Positions 1 through 10,949 of a stretch of 64,000 bases of DNA are shown here, piece after piece. The DNA comes from Hofstenia miamia (lineage: Eukaryota; Xenacoelomorpha; Acoela). Where the stretch lies: positions 400,453 through 464,452 of the forward strand of contig SCFE01000087.1 of NCBI GenBank assembly GCA_004352715.1, read 5' to 3'. The first letter of the stretch is position 1. Every line of letters starts with the position of its first letter. The notes under the pieces are model-generated. The model saw only the letters and a list, made by a program, of their open reading frames with translations. It was not told where the DNA came from and ran no database searches. The translations under genes were made by a program, and so were the position numbers.

Positions 1-780
1 TTATTATTTAAATCAATCAGAAACATTTTTACATTCAAGCACTACCAGAAACAGAAATATATTTGAGCAAGGCTTCTATCTGGTATATAGTTTTTTCACA
101 TTTTTTACCTCACAGATTCCTTGTACAATATTCTTTCAGTTTACAGAAATTAGAAAATTTATAACAATTGTGAATCAAAGACGAATTTTTTCTACGAATG
201 TGCCACCAATTCATTCAAAAAGTCAAATATAACGTGGATATTTTAAGGTTATATATATGGAAATAAATTTAAAAAAACTTTGAGCGGTTTAAATGTGATT
301 TCCATCAGCTGCCATTTTCTGTTCTAAATTTCTACTCTAAGTTTCTCAATCTTCAAAAATTTTGTAATTTATCTCAAGTTTTCTATCATCAACATGCCTT
401 CAGTTGTAAAAAGCGACAAAATTCTTATTCAATATTTTGAAATGCACGATTTAGTGACGCCTTACCGAAAATTTGTAAATATTTGAATTAATGCAAACTA
501 TTGGATTTTGATCACCGTCTTGCAGAACTATTAGTTTATATTTAAAGAAATTTTTAACAAATACAAGAATATAACTGATTAGAGGAGAAAAAACTACAGA
601 AATCATTAATAATTTTTTCTTGAAAATGATTTATTTAAAGAACTTATTTCAATAATAATATTACAGATACAATTCTGAGAAAACTCGCCTTGGAGATTTT
701 CTATATAAATAAATTCTTTATGGTTTTTATTTACACTGTTTTGGTTACTTAAAAAATATTTGCTTGCCTAACTTTTGCAT

Positions 781-796
781 GCACGAGCCGCCACTG
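781..796 (-). mobile_element. hAT-like transposon terminus (orphan end)
   Basis: Read on the minus strand the sequence begins CAGTGGCGGCTCGTGC, which fits the CAGTGGCG-type ends of hAT transposons. The element would extend leftwards from 796. The opposite end is not found in the first 780 bases, so it is either outside the window or lost. No transposase coding was recognised in the adjoining DNA. Confidence 0.45.
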
Positions 797-893
797 ATTT
801 TATGATTTATGATTTATAAATGTTCGTTTTCATTGTATGGGGAGAGTATGCATCTGTGAAAACATGTATTTATATTTTATTTTTGAAGATTCT

Positions 894-1103
894 TTATTTA
901 ATGTGTATGAAAATTTGGTTACATTTTAAACAATAAATTGCAAACAAAACTTAATTATGACTTACCGAATAAATTTAGCAATAAAATATAATTCCAAAAA
1001 CGTGAATTTTTTTTGCATATAGAATTTCAATAGTATTTAAAAATTATTTATGTAATATGTATAAAAATTTGTTACATTTTAAACAATAGACTGCAACAAA
1101 AAT
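894..1103. repeat. Imperfect direct repeat (about 57 bp, 150 bp apart)
   Basis: Positions 894-950 and 1044-1103 share the order TTATTTAATGTGTATGAAAA / TTATGTAATATGTATAAAAA, followed in both by TTACATTTTAAACAATA and a CTGCAA or TTGCAA context. The copies differ by several substitutions and small indels, so this is an old local duplication and not an assembly echo. Confidence 0.6.
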
Positions 1104-2647
1104 TGTTTGCCAACACAAAACAACATATTCCAATGACGTCAGAGATACACAGACGGCCAAACTACACAATTACATCATAGCCATACCCGCCAGGGTCAAA
1201 GGCAAAAAATATCAAGGGCCTAGCGGCCAAATAATACTACTGGTCCTGACCCCTTTTACAAACCTTTTATACAAGACCATGAGGGAGCTGCTTGGACCAT
1301 CATGTCTTAATTAACATCCATTAATACGACCTTTGCCTTTTTGGGGGAAGGCCTAGGTCTTATTAGCAACTTGCAGCATAATATAAACGATTCAATAAAA
1401 AAATTACGTATTCATTTAGCTACTGATGAATGTTTTACTCTAATCAAACAATAAAATGTGTACATCATACGAAGTGCATAGTAAAGAAATTCCATAAAAA
1501 CATGTTTTTCAACACAATATGAACAATATTATACTAAATCTTAAATCGTATCATTACAAGTATTGGTACCAACCTGACACTAGATATAAACAAAAAATTG
1601 CAATCAACTATTGGGCTTGCATGATTTTAGTTTACTAGGTGGTACATACCTAAAACGTGTTAATGAATAGGTAGTCAAGCTTTTTTCTATTTTTAGATAG
1701 ACACCTAAAAATTGAATTTACTCTTGTGTATAGGCCCCAACTTAAAAAAGTGGGGTGGCTGGGCACACAAGTCACCCCTTGGATTCGCCCTTGCCATGAT
1801 TCCTTCTCAGAAATTGACATGGGGCAAAAAGTTATTATCAATCCCTGCTCAGTAGCACTAAGTCAGCACCCAGGCCATTTAAAATTTATACAATTGCTAT
1901 TTCAGCCAATTTTGTCCTTATATATGATTTTTGCCAAAATAAAAATTTTTAAATTTTTTGCTTGCCAGACCAAATTTGGGTATTATATAAACTTTTAAAA
2001 AAAATTTCCACACTGAAATTACTAGAAATCCAAGATTTCAAGTTGTGGATTCCAATTTCCACACATGGTTTAAAAAATCATGTATCATTCACTAGTGTGT
2101 ACTGTTGCTTTATATTCATTCTTTTGAAATGTTGGCCAATGCTTCGTCACATCTATTCCATTATCTTATTACAAATTCTGTCCTCTCCTGTCCTTGCCCA
2201 CACAGCATACCCAGCGCTGTCCATGTCCATGACTGTGCTAATATTACTAAGAATTGGTATATACTATCTTAACGTTGTTTGTGGTCTTTTTTACCCCAGT
2301 CTGACGAGTAGCAAATATCCACTTATAGGCTCCTTATATCAATGCTTAGAATGATTTTTTACAAGTTAAGAAAGTCTATATCATATTCATTTATTTACCT
2401 CAACAGATTTTTACGTATTTCAACAGAAAATATCTGTATAATGCCAGGGTAATATCTAAACATATTCCATACTTAGCAGAGGTATTTGTAGTATCTGACT
2501 GTTCTTGTTTTACGTTTTTGATATCTTTATTGAGCCCAGTTGTCAATTATAATGCAAATGTAATTTAGGTGATTATTAACTAAATTATTTTACAATATCA
2601 AATAAAGTTGTATCCTTTATGACTTACAATTTTTTCTTGATCATGAT

Positions 2648-3574
2648 ATTAAGCATATAAAAAGGAATTTTGCATACTTACATTCACAACTACACAACTA
2701 TATGTGTTAAAATATGTGGAATTCCGTTATATATTCACATTTTAAGAGATCAAGCTTATAAATTTCTATAATATTCGATTGTTTCTAATTTTCAAACTTA
2801 ACTTGGCTATGAGACAATCACAATCTTTGTTGCCTGATAAGAATTCGAATCTTGAATGCTATGAAACTGGTAGGAATCAGATATGCAAAGCACAAGGTCG
2901 CTGTGCAGCATGTCCTTGAGCACTTGGCAAAAAAGTTTCTGTAAAGTGCAGTGCATGCAATAATTTAGTATGTAAAGCTCATGGAAACGTAATCGCAAAA
3001 TGCAGTAGCTGTTGTAATGAAGCGAATTTAGTAGTTGTCTTATTTGTTAGTCATTGTAATAACCAAGAAGTAAAAATTATGAAATATTATTCACGATACA
3101 AATTTAGATANTATTAAGCATATAAAAAGGAATTTTGCATACTTACATTCACAACTACACAACTATATGTGTTAAAATATGTGGAATTCCGTTATATATT
3201 CACATTTTAAGAGATCAAGCTTATAAATTTCTATAATATTCGATTGTTTCTAATTTTCAAACTTAACTTGGCTATGAGACAATCACAATCTTTGTTGCCT
3301 GATAAGAATTCGAATCTTGAATGCTATGAAACTGGTAGGAATCAGATATGCAAAGCACAAGGTCGCTGTGCAGCATGTCCTTGAGCACTTGGCAAAAAAG
3401 TTTCTGTAAAGTGCAGTGCATGCAATAATTTAGTATGTAAAGCTCATGGAAACGTAATCGCAAAATGCAGTAGCTGTTGTAATGAAGCGAATTTAGTAGT
3501 TGTCTTATTTGTTAGTCATTGTAATAACCAAGAAGTAAAAATTATGAAATATTATTCACGATACAAATTTAGAT
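2648..3574. repeat. 463-bp identical tandem duplication around a single N (probable assembly artefact)
   Basis: Bases 2648-3110 are repeated at 3112-3574 with no difference that I can see, and a single N at 3111 joins the copies. Exact identity plus an N at the junction points to unmerged overlapping contig ends and not to a biological duplication. The duplicated block carries the piggyBac C-terminal relic. Confidence 0.8.
2809..3110 (+). pseudogene. piggyBac transposase C-terminal cysteine-rich domain relic
   Basis: One reading frame starting at 2809 contains, after about 25 residues, a run of Cys/His motifs: C-AQGR-C-AA-C, then KCSACNNLVCKAH, then KCSSCC. This order resembles the C-terminal cross-brace zinc domain of piggyBac transposases, whose pattern is CxxC, CxxC, CxxH, CxxC. 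A TGA interrupts it right after the second CxxC. No catalytic domain is recognisable upstream, so this is a truncated relic. An identical copy lies at 3274-3574 because of the assembly duplication. It could instead belong to another zinc-domain protein, but two other piggyBac sequences in this window favour the piggyBac reading. Confidence 0.55.
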
Positions 3575-5639
3575 ATATGGGTTCAAACATCGTAACAATT
3601 TGTGTAATTCGTAAAAATCCGTTTGAAGTAAATAATTGAATATGATAGAGATTTTCCTCGCTTATAAAATATCATTTCAAGCATTATTGATATACGCCCC
3701 CTATGAAGGGATATTTGCTACTGCAAATGCATAAAGTTGACTCTAGCTCCCAGACGGAAATCCGGGATCTGTCTGGAAATTTAAATGAATCTAATTTACA
3801 TATCTTGATATTTACTCTCATAAAGATGCATTCTGACAAACGGATGCGAAAATAGTGCTTCCTTGGTGAAAGTAATAAAAATGCCAATAAAAATAGTCAT
3901 GGACACAAAATCAATCATTATTTATTTCAATGTCAAATTTGCAAAAAAATTAAGAACATTTGAATTTTGCTAGTGAGACTGGGATAAAAAAGACCCCAAA
4001 AGACCATTAGCTATTATTCTTTCTTCCAATGATTAACCGTTAATTGTAAAATATCGATTCAGAGTTGTGAGGTCACGTAATTTTATCAATAAATTCTTTT
4101 TCACAGACAAATAAGTTCGTTTCAAAGACATACATTCATTGCGTATTCAATAATTAGTGGGTGAGCTGCCAACAATAAAATGCATTTGGCACAAGATAAC
4201 TAAATAGCATAAACTCTAAATAGTTGACTAAATTTCTATGTTATGTTTATTTTAATGATGGTAGAACCGTTTTAAGTCGCTAATTTATAATATAAAATTT
4301 GCTGTAGTACACTAGCAAAATTGTTTGGTAAAGAAAATAGGCACATAATTGGGAATTGGGGTGGCCAGCCCGGACACGGTAGGGCAGGGAATGACAGGAG
4401 AAGACATCATAGGGAAGGGCGGAGAAAGATTGTGGAAGTTAATGGAGTAGATAAGCAAAGTAATTGGCCGAAATTTAAAAACAGTTACTATTACGCAACA
4501 CTGCTAGAAGTGGAATTCGTGATTTTACTGAACCAATGCAAATAGTTGGGAGGACTTTTCGGAGCTATTGAAATATTATGCTGAGATGACTTTATATAGG
4601 TCTATATACATGCACTCTTTATACAAAATGTCCAAACTACTTATACAATAAACTGTATTAAGAAAATAAAAGTGTACAGAATGTCGGATGACTGGCATGC
4701 CCTTAAAACACTTTTTTAAAAAAGTCTTGGAATGATAAAAATGAAATATTACCCGATTGGGTTGAAATTTGGATAGAACATCCTCTACAACATTATGGGA
4801 TGCCACACTTTTATAGTAAAAATGTACCCCATGGATGTCCATAGTATACAGAGCGCCGAATGTGTACATGGGGCGACCGGAAAATTTTAAGAATTTGTAA
4901 TTGCATAGCGTAATCTCCCGGCGCCCCTATGGCACTTTCGCAATGCTTACTCAAGATTTCTATTTGCATTAGAACGCCTTCTGGTTGTAAGCTGCGGAAC
5001 TACTGCAATGACAAATTTATGATTATTGCCGCAGACCTACTGTTGTAAGTATTTTTTCGTTGCAGTTAATCTGACAGCTTCCTTAGAAAACCAAATATTA
5101 GTAGAAAATTGTTTTGGAAACTAATGGCAGTCTTATTCCACAATCATTCGCACAAGTCTCAAAACTTAGAGGCACTGTGGGGGTGCTTGTTCGAAAAAAG
5201 CGTTCGCCTTTTTCTTTGTAGCAAAACAACTAATAAAATGCTTTATTCATCTATAGCGTTAAAGTAACAATAAGCTTATAAACTTCACAGTTAACTGTTT
5301 AAATCAATTGACATGTAAACATGTACAAATATTGATAATAATAAGTTAACATTGTACTCTTAATGAAATCATACCCAAAAGTATAGCTTAGCATAACTCA
5401 GTGCATTGCTGATAGAACTGACCTCCAATGGTTTATGATCAGAACTTCTGAAATACCACTCTTAGTTTTACTATAGATGAAGGCTCAAATTGTTTATTAT
5501 GTCCATTCACTGCACTGCAATAATATATAAAGACAATTTGGTTCTCAGATAATGCTATTTGTATCTAGCAATTGAAATAATCTTACTGACTAATTCATAA
5601 ATGGCTAATGTTTTTTATTAGGGGTATATAGAATTGAAA
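3575..5639. other. Non-coding stretch, no gene recognised
   Basis: AT-rich DNA with a modest GC-richer patch at 4345-4450 and a small open frame on the minus strand at 4576-4869 that matches no family known to me. No inverted ends with matching target duplications were found. Confidence 0.5.
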
Positions 5640-7200
5640 CTAATTCCAGTATGATCTTAAATTTTGAATCATACATCAAAAAATTGAATACCGGTTCAGA
5701 TATCGTGAAGAATGTACATTTATATTTCCAGAATTTAAGCATTAAAAATAGGGAATTTAAGAATGATTAAATTCTAGCAATTTCTGAAACTTGGTTAAAA
5801 AACAAAGACCTAGATAGCTCATGGACTGTTAATGAAACTCATGCACTATTTAGAGGGGATAGAATTTTTGAACAACCCTTTAGGAAAATCCAAAGGTAGA
5901 GGTGTATTATTTTTCATCCCAAGCTACGCAAAGACATTAAGAGTAATAACGAATCAAATTTTGATAGTTTATGTGTTGAAGTTAATAATCCAATAAAAAA
6001 TTACTTTTTAAGAAGCAGTTATTAAATGTATTCTAATGTCCGTATAAGAAACTCCTTTATTATTTTATTCAAAACCTAAAGACGAATTATTACTTGCCTG
6101 TTCTGAAAATAAAGACAGTACTTTTTGGGGATTGGAACCTAAATTATTTTTATGCTAATGATCAATGTAAAATGGATCTGTTTTTGAGCATATTTAGTTT
6201 AGTATTAGCCAATAAAGCATTGCCTACTAGAATGACATCATCGAGTAGAACACTAATTGACTACATTATTCTTGCTGAGTATACTACTTCTAAAGGCCCA
6301 TTCTTTGACCACTGTTTTACATCTATCAAATTTCATAAGTCTCACTCAGACCCAATAAAATATCATGAAATGTATTAAAAAAACTCGTGAAAAGTGTATT
6401 GAAAATATTAGTTATTTTAAATCATCCCTTTCATCAGAATATTGGTTTCCTGTATATTTTGCATCAAATTTAAATGATATGCTAGAAAACTTTTTAGACA
6501 TTTTTGAATTATGCCCTAACAGATTTTGCCCTGAAAAATAATGGTTAAATCAACAAACTGCAGAGCAAACTATACTGCTACCAATAAGCCTTGGATAACC
6601 AAAACTTGCAAGGCATTGATTCGCGAAAAAACCAAGTATGTAAACAGTTTATGAATTCTCAAACCAGCAAGAATTTTGCCCCGCATACAAAGGCTAGAAA
6701 TGAATCAAATATTGAATTTTGTAAGGCATTCAACGAATTCATTAAGAAATGAATATGTGCGCCTTCCAAATGAAAATTCAAAATGGAAGCTAATACATAA
6801 AATCACAAATTATAAGCGATCAAAGTCAAACTCAATTGATGTGATAAAAGATCAGAAAGGAAACATAAACTTACTGACGATTTAGAAATATCTTATGACA
6901 CTTGAATTTTCTATCCGGTTCTTAACTTTTTATGAAATTATTAAATCAATCAATAAGCTTACCAACAAATTCCTTCATTGACTCTTAATATTACTGCAGA
7001 CAATATTGCAAATCCCTAAAATGTTATCTTTAACGAATAAATAAAGTTAAATTACTTTCCGGATAATTTAAAACTTGACATTACTCCTATTTTTTAGGAA
7101 AAACGCTCCGCAATTTGCCATTAATTATCGACCATTCTCAATTAGTTCTCCAATAAGCAAAATACAGTGAAGTGCTTCAAAGAACGATTCTAGTTCATCT
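5640..7200 (+). pseudogene. LINE relic: AP-endonuclease and start of reverse transcriptase (CR1/jockey type)
   Basis: Three frames read in turn resemble ORF2 of an APE-type non-LTR retrotransposon. Near 5770-5800 the frame reads LAISETWL, the conserved endonuclease motif, followed by FRGDR near 5850. At 6094-6378 the frame reads FGDWNLN (GDFN-like), then PTRMTSSSRTLIDYI, the C-terminal endonuclease motif PTR..SS..ID. At 6676-6885 comes the spacer between endonuclease and RT. Near 7120 NYRPFSI matches the NYRPIS motif at the start of RT. Stops and frameshifts break every part, so it is dead. RT beyond the first motif is missing; a LINE RT piece at 58.4 kb might be the same family, which I cannot test. 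Confidence 0.75.
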
Positions 7201-9339
7201 TTTTTTAAATGGCATGCAGTCTAAGACTAATTACAATTTAATAATACCAATATACCAATAACACCTGCATATTTAGGGATCATTCATCAATGCACCTAGC
7301 AGTGAATCCATAGAATTGAATTGTAACAAATTGTAAAATATTTTTGTATGCACAATTTGAATGCTAATAATAAAAGTCATGGTCGCATTAAGACATAGCA
7401 TAGAGAAAAAGTTGCTCTAACGCCAAAACTTTAGAAATACGTAAGAAAAATATTAAATTTTAAATATTTGCGCAAAATTTGAACATTTTCCTCAACCACA
7501 TTTACCAAATCATTGAAAATGTGAAAAACAGTTTTTCATTTTAAAAGGACACCAGGCTGTTTCAGATTAAACTGCAAAAGAACATTTCTTAAAATATGTT
7601 TTGATTTCTTTAAAAGCATTTCAATTGCTAATAACTTACGAACTTATAAATATATCCAAAATCTGAGTTTAAAATTCTACTGTGTTCCAACACTTTGTAG
7701 GCACCATTATTTTTTACTTTACGAGCGCACTGCTTATTGTAGCTTGGACATTTTGTTTGTGGAAAAAATATTTGCTGATAGCCTAATATTATCTAGGACT
7801 CATCATTATTTGAGCCTTAATTATAGAGTTTGAATGAATTGGAATATTATCAAAAAGTAGTTAATATGTTCTAGTACATTAGGTACTGTAATGCAATTTT
7901 CAAAAAATTTTCATAATTTCATGGTTGCACATGTACATTCATCAACAATTTGAAGCTTTCCTAATAGGCTTAAAGCAAATTGTTAGAAAAAGTAGGAAAA
8001 CAGTTTTTCTTTTTTTTCAAGGCAACAGGTTGTTTAATGATAGTCAGTGAATGAAATAATTTTAAAATGTTTTGGCGTTGCTTAGACTAGTAAACTTCTT
8101 TTTAATTCAGCTTAATTTACATTATTAAATAAATTTCATTGTTTAAGCTAATAGTAACAAGTCTAAAATTCAATTTAATAACGTCTAAAATATGCCAAAA
8201 CAAAAAAGCAGGTTTTCTTTTGTGTCCAATTGAAATTTTCATGAAGAACATTTCCTGAAAAAAATTGTTTACATCGCTGAATTAATATTCATTTTTAATA
8301 AATAATGTACTTAATCTCTTTTATAAAATTATGCAACATTTGCTATGAGTCAAAATATTTCCCATTTTTAAACATTTAAAAAGTCGTCCTTACTAAAATG
8401 TTTTTTTTATTTAATGCTCAACAATTTAATGCTCCTTTCATTTACTAAATCGATGACTTATGCAAGTATTATCACAACGAAAAACTATTGTAACTTTGGT
8501 GTTTCTATTTTTTTACTTACATATGCTGTCCAAGAGAGCGGGGTTTGCTTATCTGAATTATTACCATGATCACAATGTTTGAATATAGAATGAATGATAA
8601 AACTGAGAAAGGATGTAAGGAATGAGATTCTTGCTAGCAGTTGTATTGAATCAACATATATATATCTAAGCTACACTCTGTAACCTTGAGAATTCAAGGT
8701 TTGGAACAGTTTGGAACAATTTTCCAAAAGCCTATTAAGAAATTTTTAAATCTTGGGATACTGACAATCCTCTTGTAATAGTGAACAGTTCTGCTAAGAA
8801 ATATTCCCGTGTAGAAGGATTTAAACAAATTAACAATTTATCAATGAAACTTCCGATTTTACAAAAAATTTTAAATTCCGCTTATTCCTAATGTTCAGAT
8901 TCATGAAAAAAATTACTCTCTCAGTTATTTTTTTAATTTAAATCGATTGTCCACCTTTAATTGAACAAAGTCTACAAGAGTTCGCGAGCAGGCGGGTCTT
9001 AAATGTGTACGTGAAGTAGGAGAGAAATCACTGCTCCATCATGTGCTGTTTTTGGTTTTGTATATATTTATATCATTTGTGGCGACAGTACTAATTTAAT
9101 GTTGTTGCTTCACATTGCTGGCAAGGGATACCTCAGGTTATTACTTCACCAATTTTCCATTTTTGATCTTTATAAAAATAGAAAATATTTGAAGTTCAGA
9201 CGAAGTGCTGAAAATATTACAAATTCAAATGAACATTATATAAGATAGATAAGCAATTGAATCCATAAATTTTCATTTTCTTCATTTACTAAGGATTTTT
9301 TTCCAATATGAGATCATTTGAATATCAACTACTTTATTG
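7201..9339. other. AT-rich stretch with diverged internal repeats
   Basis: No gene is seen. Around 7490-7580, 7970-8060 and 8190-8260 similar phrases recur: a poly-T/A tract with CAGTTTTTC or CAGGTTTTC, then an ACACCAGGCTGTTT or GGCAACAGGTTGTTT-like stretch, then an ACATTTC or AAATTTTC-like stretch. This suggests an old, degraded tandem array with units of several hundred bases. The similarity is weak and read by eye. Confidence 0.35.
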
Positions 9340-9745
9340 TGTATGTCCTTGACCACAACTTACCATTAGGCTTAGTGAGCATTTATCATTAGCAGTGGCT
9401 TTGCATTTGGCTGTAGCAAGAAGCATTCTTTGCTGACGAACAACATGTGGTACACATGTATCCTTAGTTGACCTCAATGGGTTCGTTTTCCAAGGTGTCA
9501 TTCACAATTAGTTCTTTTCTAAAAATGAAATCCTGTTGACTAATTTTATATTTTTGTAATCAATTCATTTATAGCAGCTTTGTCAAGAACATTACAGAAA
9601 TTAGTAAATGGATATCTTCTTGATGATTTTCTTGTAGAATAGAGTTTGATATAATCTGATTCACAATGCTTGGTTTCATTGTAGATACGAACAATCTGTG
9701 GTTTCACTTTAGGAGTCTGTTCAGCTATGCAGTCTTTTTGCATGT
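9340..9745 (-). pseudogene. piggyBac transposase C-terminal relic
   Basis: On the minus strand from 9743 a frame reads KPQIVRIYNETKH, then YSTRKSSRRYPF, then VLDKAAINELI. This is the same order as the third-aspartate region of piggyBac-derived transposases (x-YN-x-TK-GGVD, YST-R-RRWP, ML-x-AAINA). The GGVD aspartate block is replaced by a divergent sequence, so the catalytic residue is lost. Downstream (9340-9540) a stop intervenes before a decayed cysteine tail. It is a fragment of a different piggyBac lineage from the intact element at 39-41.5 kb, whose sequence here reads MGGVDLLDG. Confidence 0.65.
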
Positions 9746-10540
9746 TAGAAACTTAAAGATTGAATATCTTTGGCCTACATTGATAAGCCATAACCTTAAT
9801 TTAAAAAAGCGAATCCCTTAAAGTAGTTGCTTCACACGCATCTCATCACAAAACTCTCGATGATTGTGACAGCACAAGAAATTGATCTTAAGTTCAATAC
9901 TTAAGTTCTAAACTAGATTAGATGTTCTTGATCACTATATAAATTAGTCCTTATGGTTTTGTAATACCAAGAATTAGTGTTTTTCTGCAAACAACACTGA
10001 CGATGTGTATAGCCTTAACTTAGACGTTCGATTCGCCCTATGTGTGTCAGACTCCCTCTTCTTTTTTAAAAGCAGGCACTGGATTATCATACTATTATTA
10101 TATAGGTTATGTTAATACTGATGTATGTGTGGAGGATTCGCTCAAATATGTCAGAATAACCCCGATATAACTTATATTTGAATAATATATTAGAAATATA
10201 TTGATAATGAAATCTTTTTTCTGCACCATGGTTTATTTGTTAACTCTTGGATTGGATATGAATGCTAATATTACATTGACGTCGTTTCATTAAGTCAGTT
10301 GCTGAACGGAATTGAAATATTTGCTGTATTCAATGGTAAGTTCTGTGGTTGGCGGGTTCCTTAGATACATTGCATTTTCTTATTGTTCAAGCTATTTACT
10401 CCATATTCTGATTTTGACTAAATTTATGTCTTCAGCATTATTTTTTTTCTAATTCATAATAAATATTGAATTAAAGCTCTCAGTTCTCTTTAATTAGCTA
10501 AACTTTGCTTTAATCTAAGGTGAAATTTTTTAGTTTTCCA
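9746..10540. other. 5' flank of first cysteine-rich gene; no feature certain
   Basis: AT-rich DNA. If the acceptor at 10560 is a cis-intron end, the upstream exon should lie here or further left. No 5' splice site or promoter can be chosen with confidence. Confidence 0.4.
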
Positions 10541-10560
10541 GTTAAATAATGTATATTTAG
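10541..10560 (+). promoter_or_regulatory. Putative splice (cis or trans) acceptor of first cysteine-rich gene
   Basis: The segment ends ATGTATATTTAG, an AT-rich acceptor ending in AG 16 nt before the ATG at 10577. The two paralogous genes have the same arrangement (…ATATTTTAG 12 nt and 9 nt before ATG). It may end a leader intron or accept a spliced leader. Confidence 0.45.
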
Positions 10561-10576
10561 CACAATTTGTTGAAAA

Positions 10577-10837
10577 ATGGCAAGCTGCTCTTCCAATTTA
10601 GACTGTGATGGTGGATTGGGATTTTGCTGCAAAGACACATGCATTGCTTCAGGAGTCAAATGCACTGCAGAAGGTGATAGCATTTTGCCGTTTGTTTTGG
10701 TTTTATTTGCTATATTGTTATGTATTTGTCTATTCATCTGCGTGGTTATCGTTGTCATTGTAAAAGTTGTGAAAGGCAAAAAGCAAAGTGGAAATGTTCA
10801 AGCATCCGAGCCTAATATTTCGCCTCCAAAAGCATAA
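10577..10837 (+). CDS. Six-cysteine single-pass membrane protein, paralogue 1
   Basis: 86-residue protein of no family I recognise. Residues 4-29 hold six cysteines (C4, C10, C17, C18, C22, C29), spaced C-x5-C-x6-CC-x3-C-x6-C, with Asp before the second Cys and Phe before the CC pair. A strongly hydrophobic helix follows at about 36-62, containing the run CICLFIC. A lysine-rich flank (63-69) then leads to a short tail ending in SPPKA. There is no separate signal peptide. The positive-inside rule predicts the cysteine domain outside or in the lumen and the tail in the cytosol. Two paralogues at 41.6 and 49 kb share every element, but this one lacks their PPxY tail. Start chosen: first ATG, 16 nt after a candidate acceptor. 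An AATAAA follows 44 nt after the stop. It resembles Shisa/CYYR1-like adaptors in layout only. Confidence 0.8.
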   Translation: MASCSSNLDCDGGLGFCCKDTCIASGVKCTAEGDSILPFVLVLFAILLCICLFICVVIVVIVKVVKGKKQSGNVQASEPNISPPKA

Positions 10838-10880
10838 GTGCGAAAGTTTTAAGAAAGTTTGTAAAATGAAAATCCATGTA

Positions 10881-10886
10881 AATAAA
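10881..10886 (+). promoter_or_regulatory. Polyadenylation signal AATAAA
   Basis: AATAAA starts 44 nt after the stop codon of the first cysteine-rich gene, followed by a T-rich stretch (TTTTAACAATTTTTATTG). It supports a short real 3' UTR. Confidence 0.65.
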
Positions 10887-10929
10887 TAATTTTAACAATT
10901 TTTATTGAATCAAAAAATGCAATTAGCAT

Positions 10930-10949
10930 TATATATATATATATATATA
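10930..10949. repeat. (TA)n microsatellite
   Basis: Uninterrupted TA dinucleotide run just downstream of the first cysteine-rich gene. Confidence 0.9.

Larger units (their letters stand above)
1..2808. other. AT-rich non-coding stretch
   Basis: I see no credible gene here; short open frames lack family motifs and look random. Notable content is a hAT-like transposon end at 781-796, an imperfect direct repeat at 894-1103, and two GC-richer patches at about 1140-1370 and 1725-1830. The latter contains a short motif (GATTCGCCCTTGCC) that could be an old DNA-transposon end, but I found no partner for it. Confidence 0.6.

Noticed and set aside
10510-10779. Minus-strand open frame overlapping the first cysteine-rich gene
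   Set aside because: Shadow of the plus-strand gene, which has the family motif, acceptor and AATAAA.
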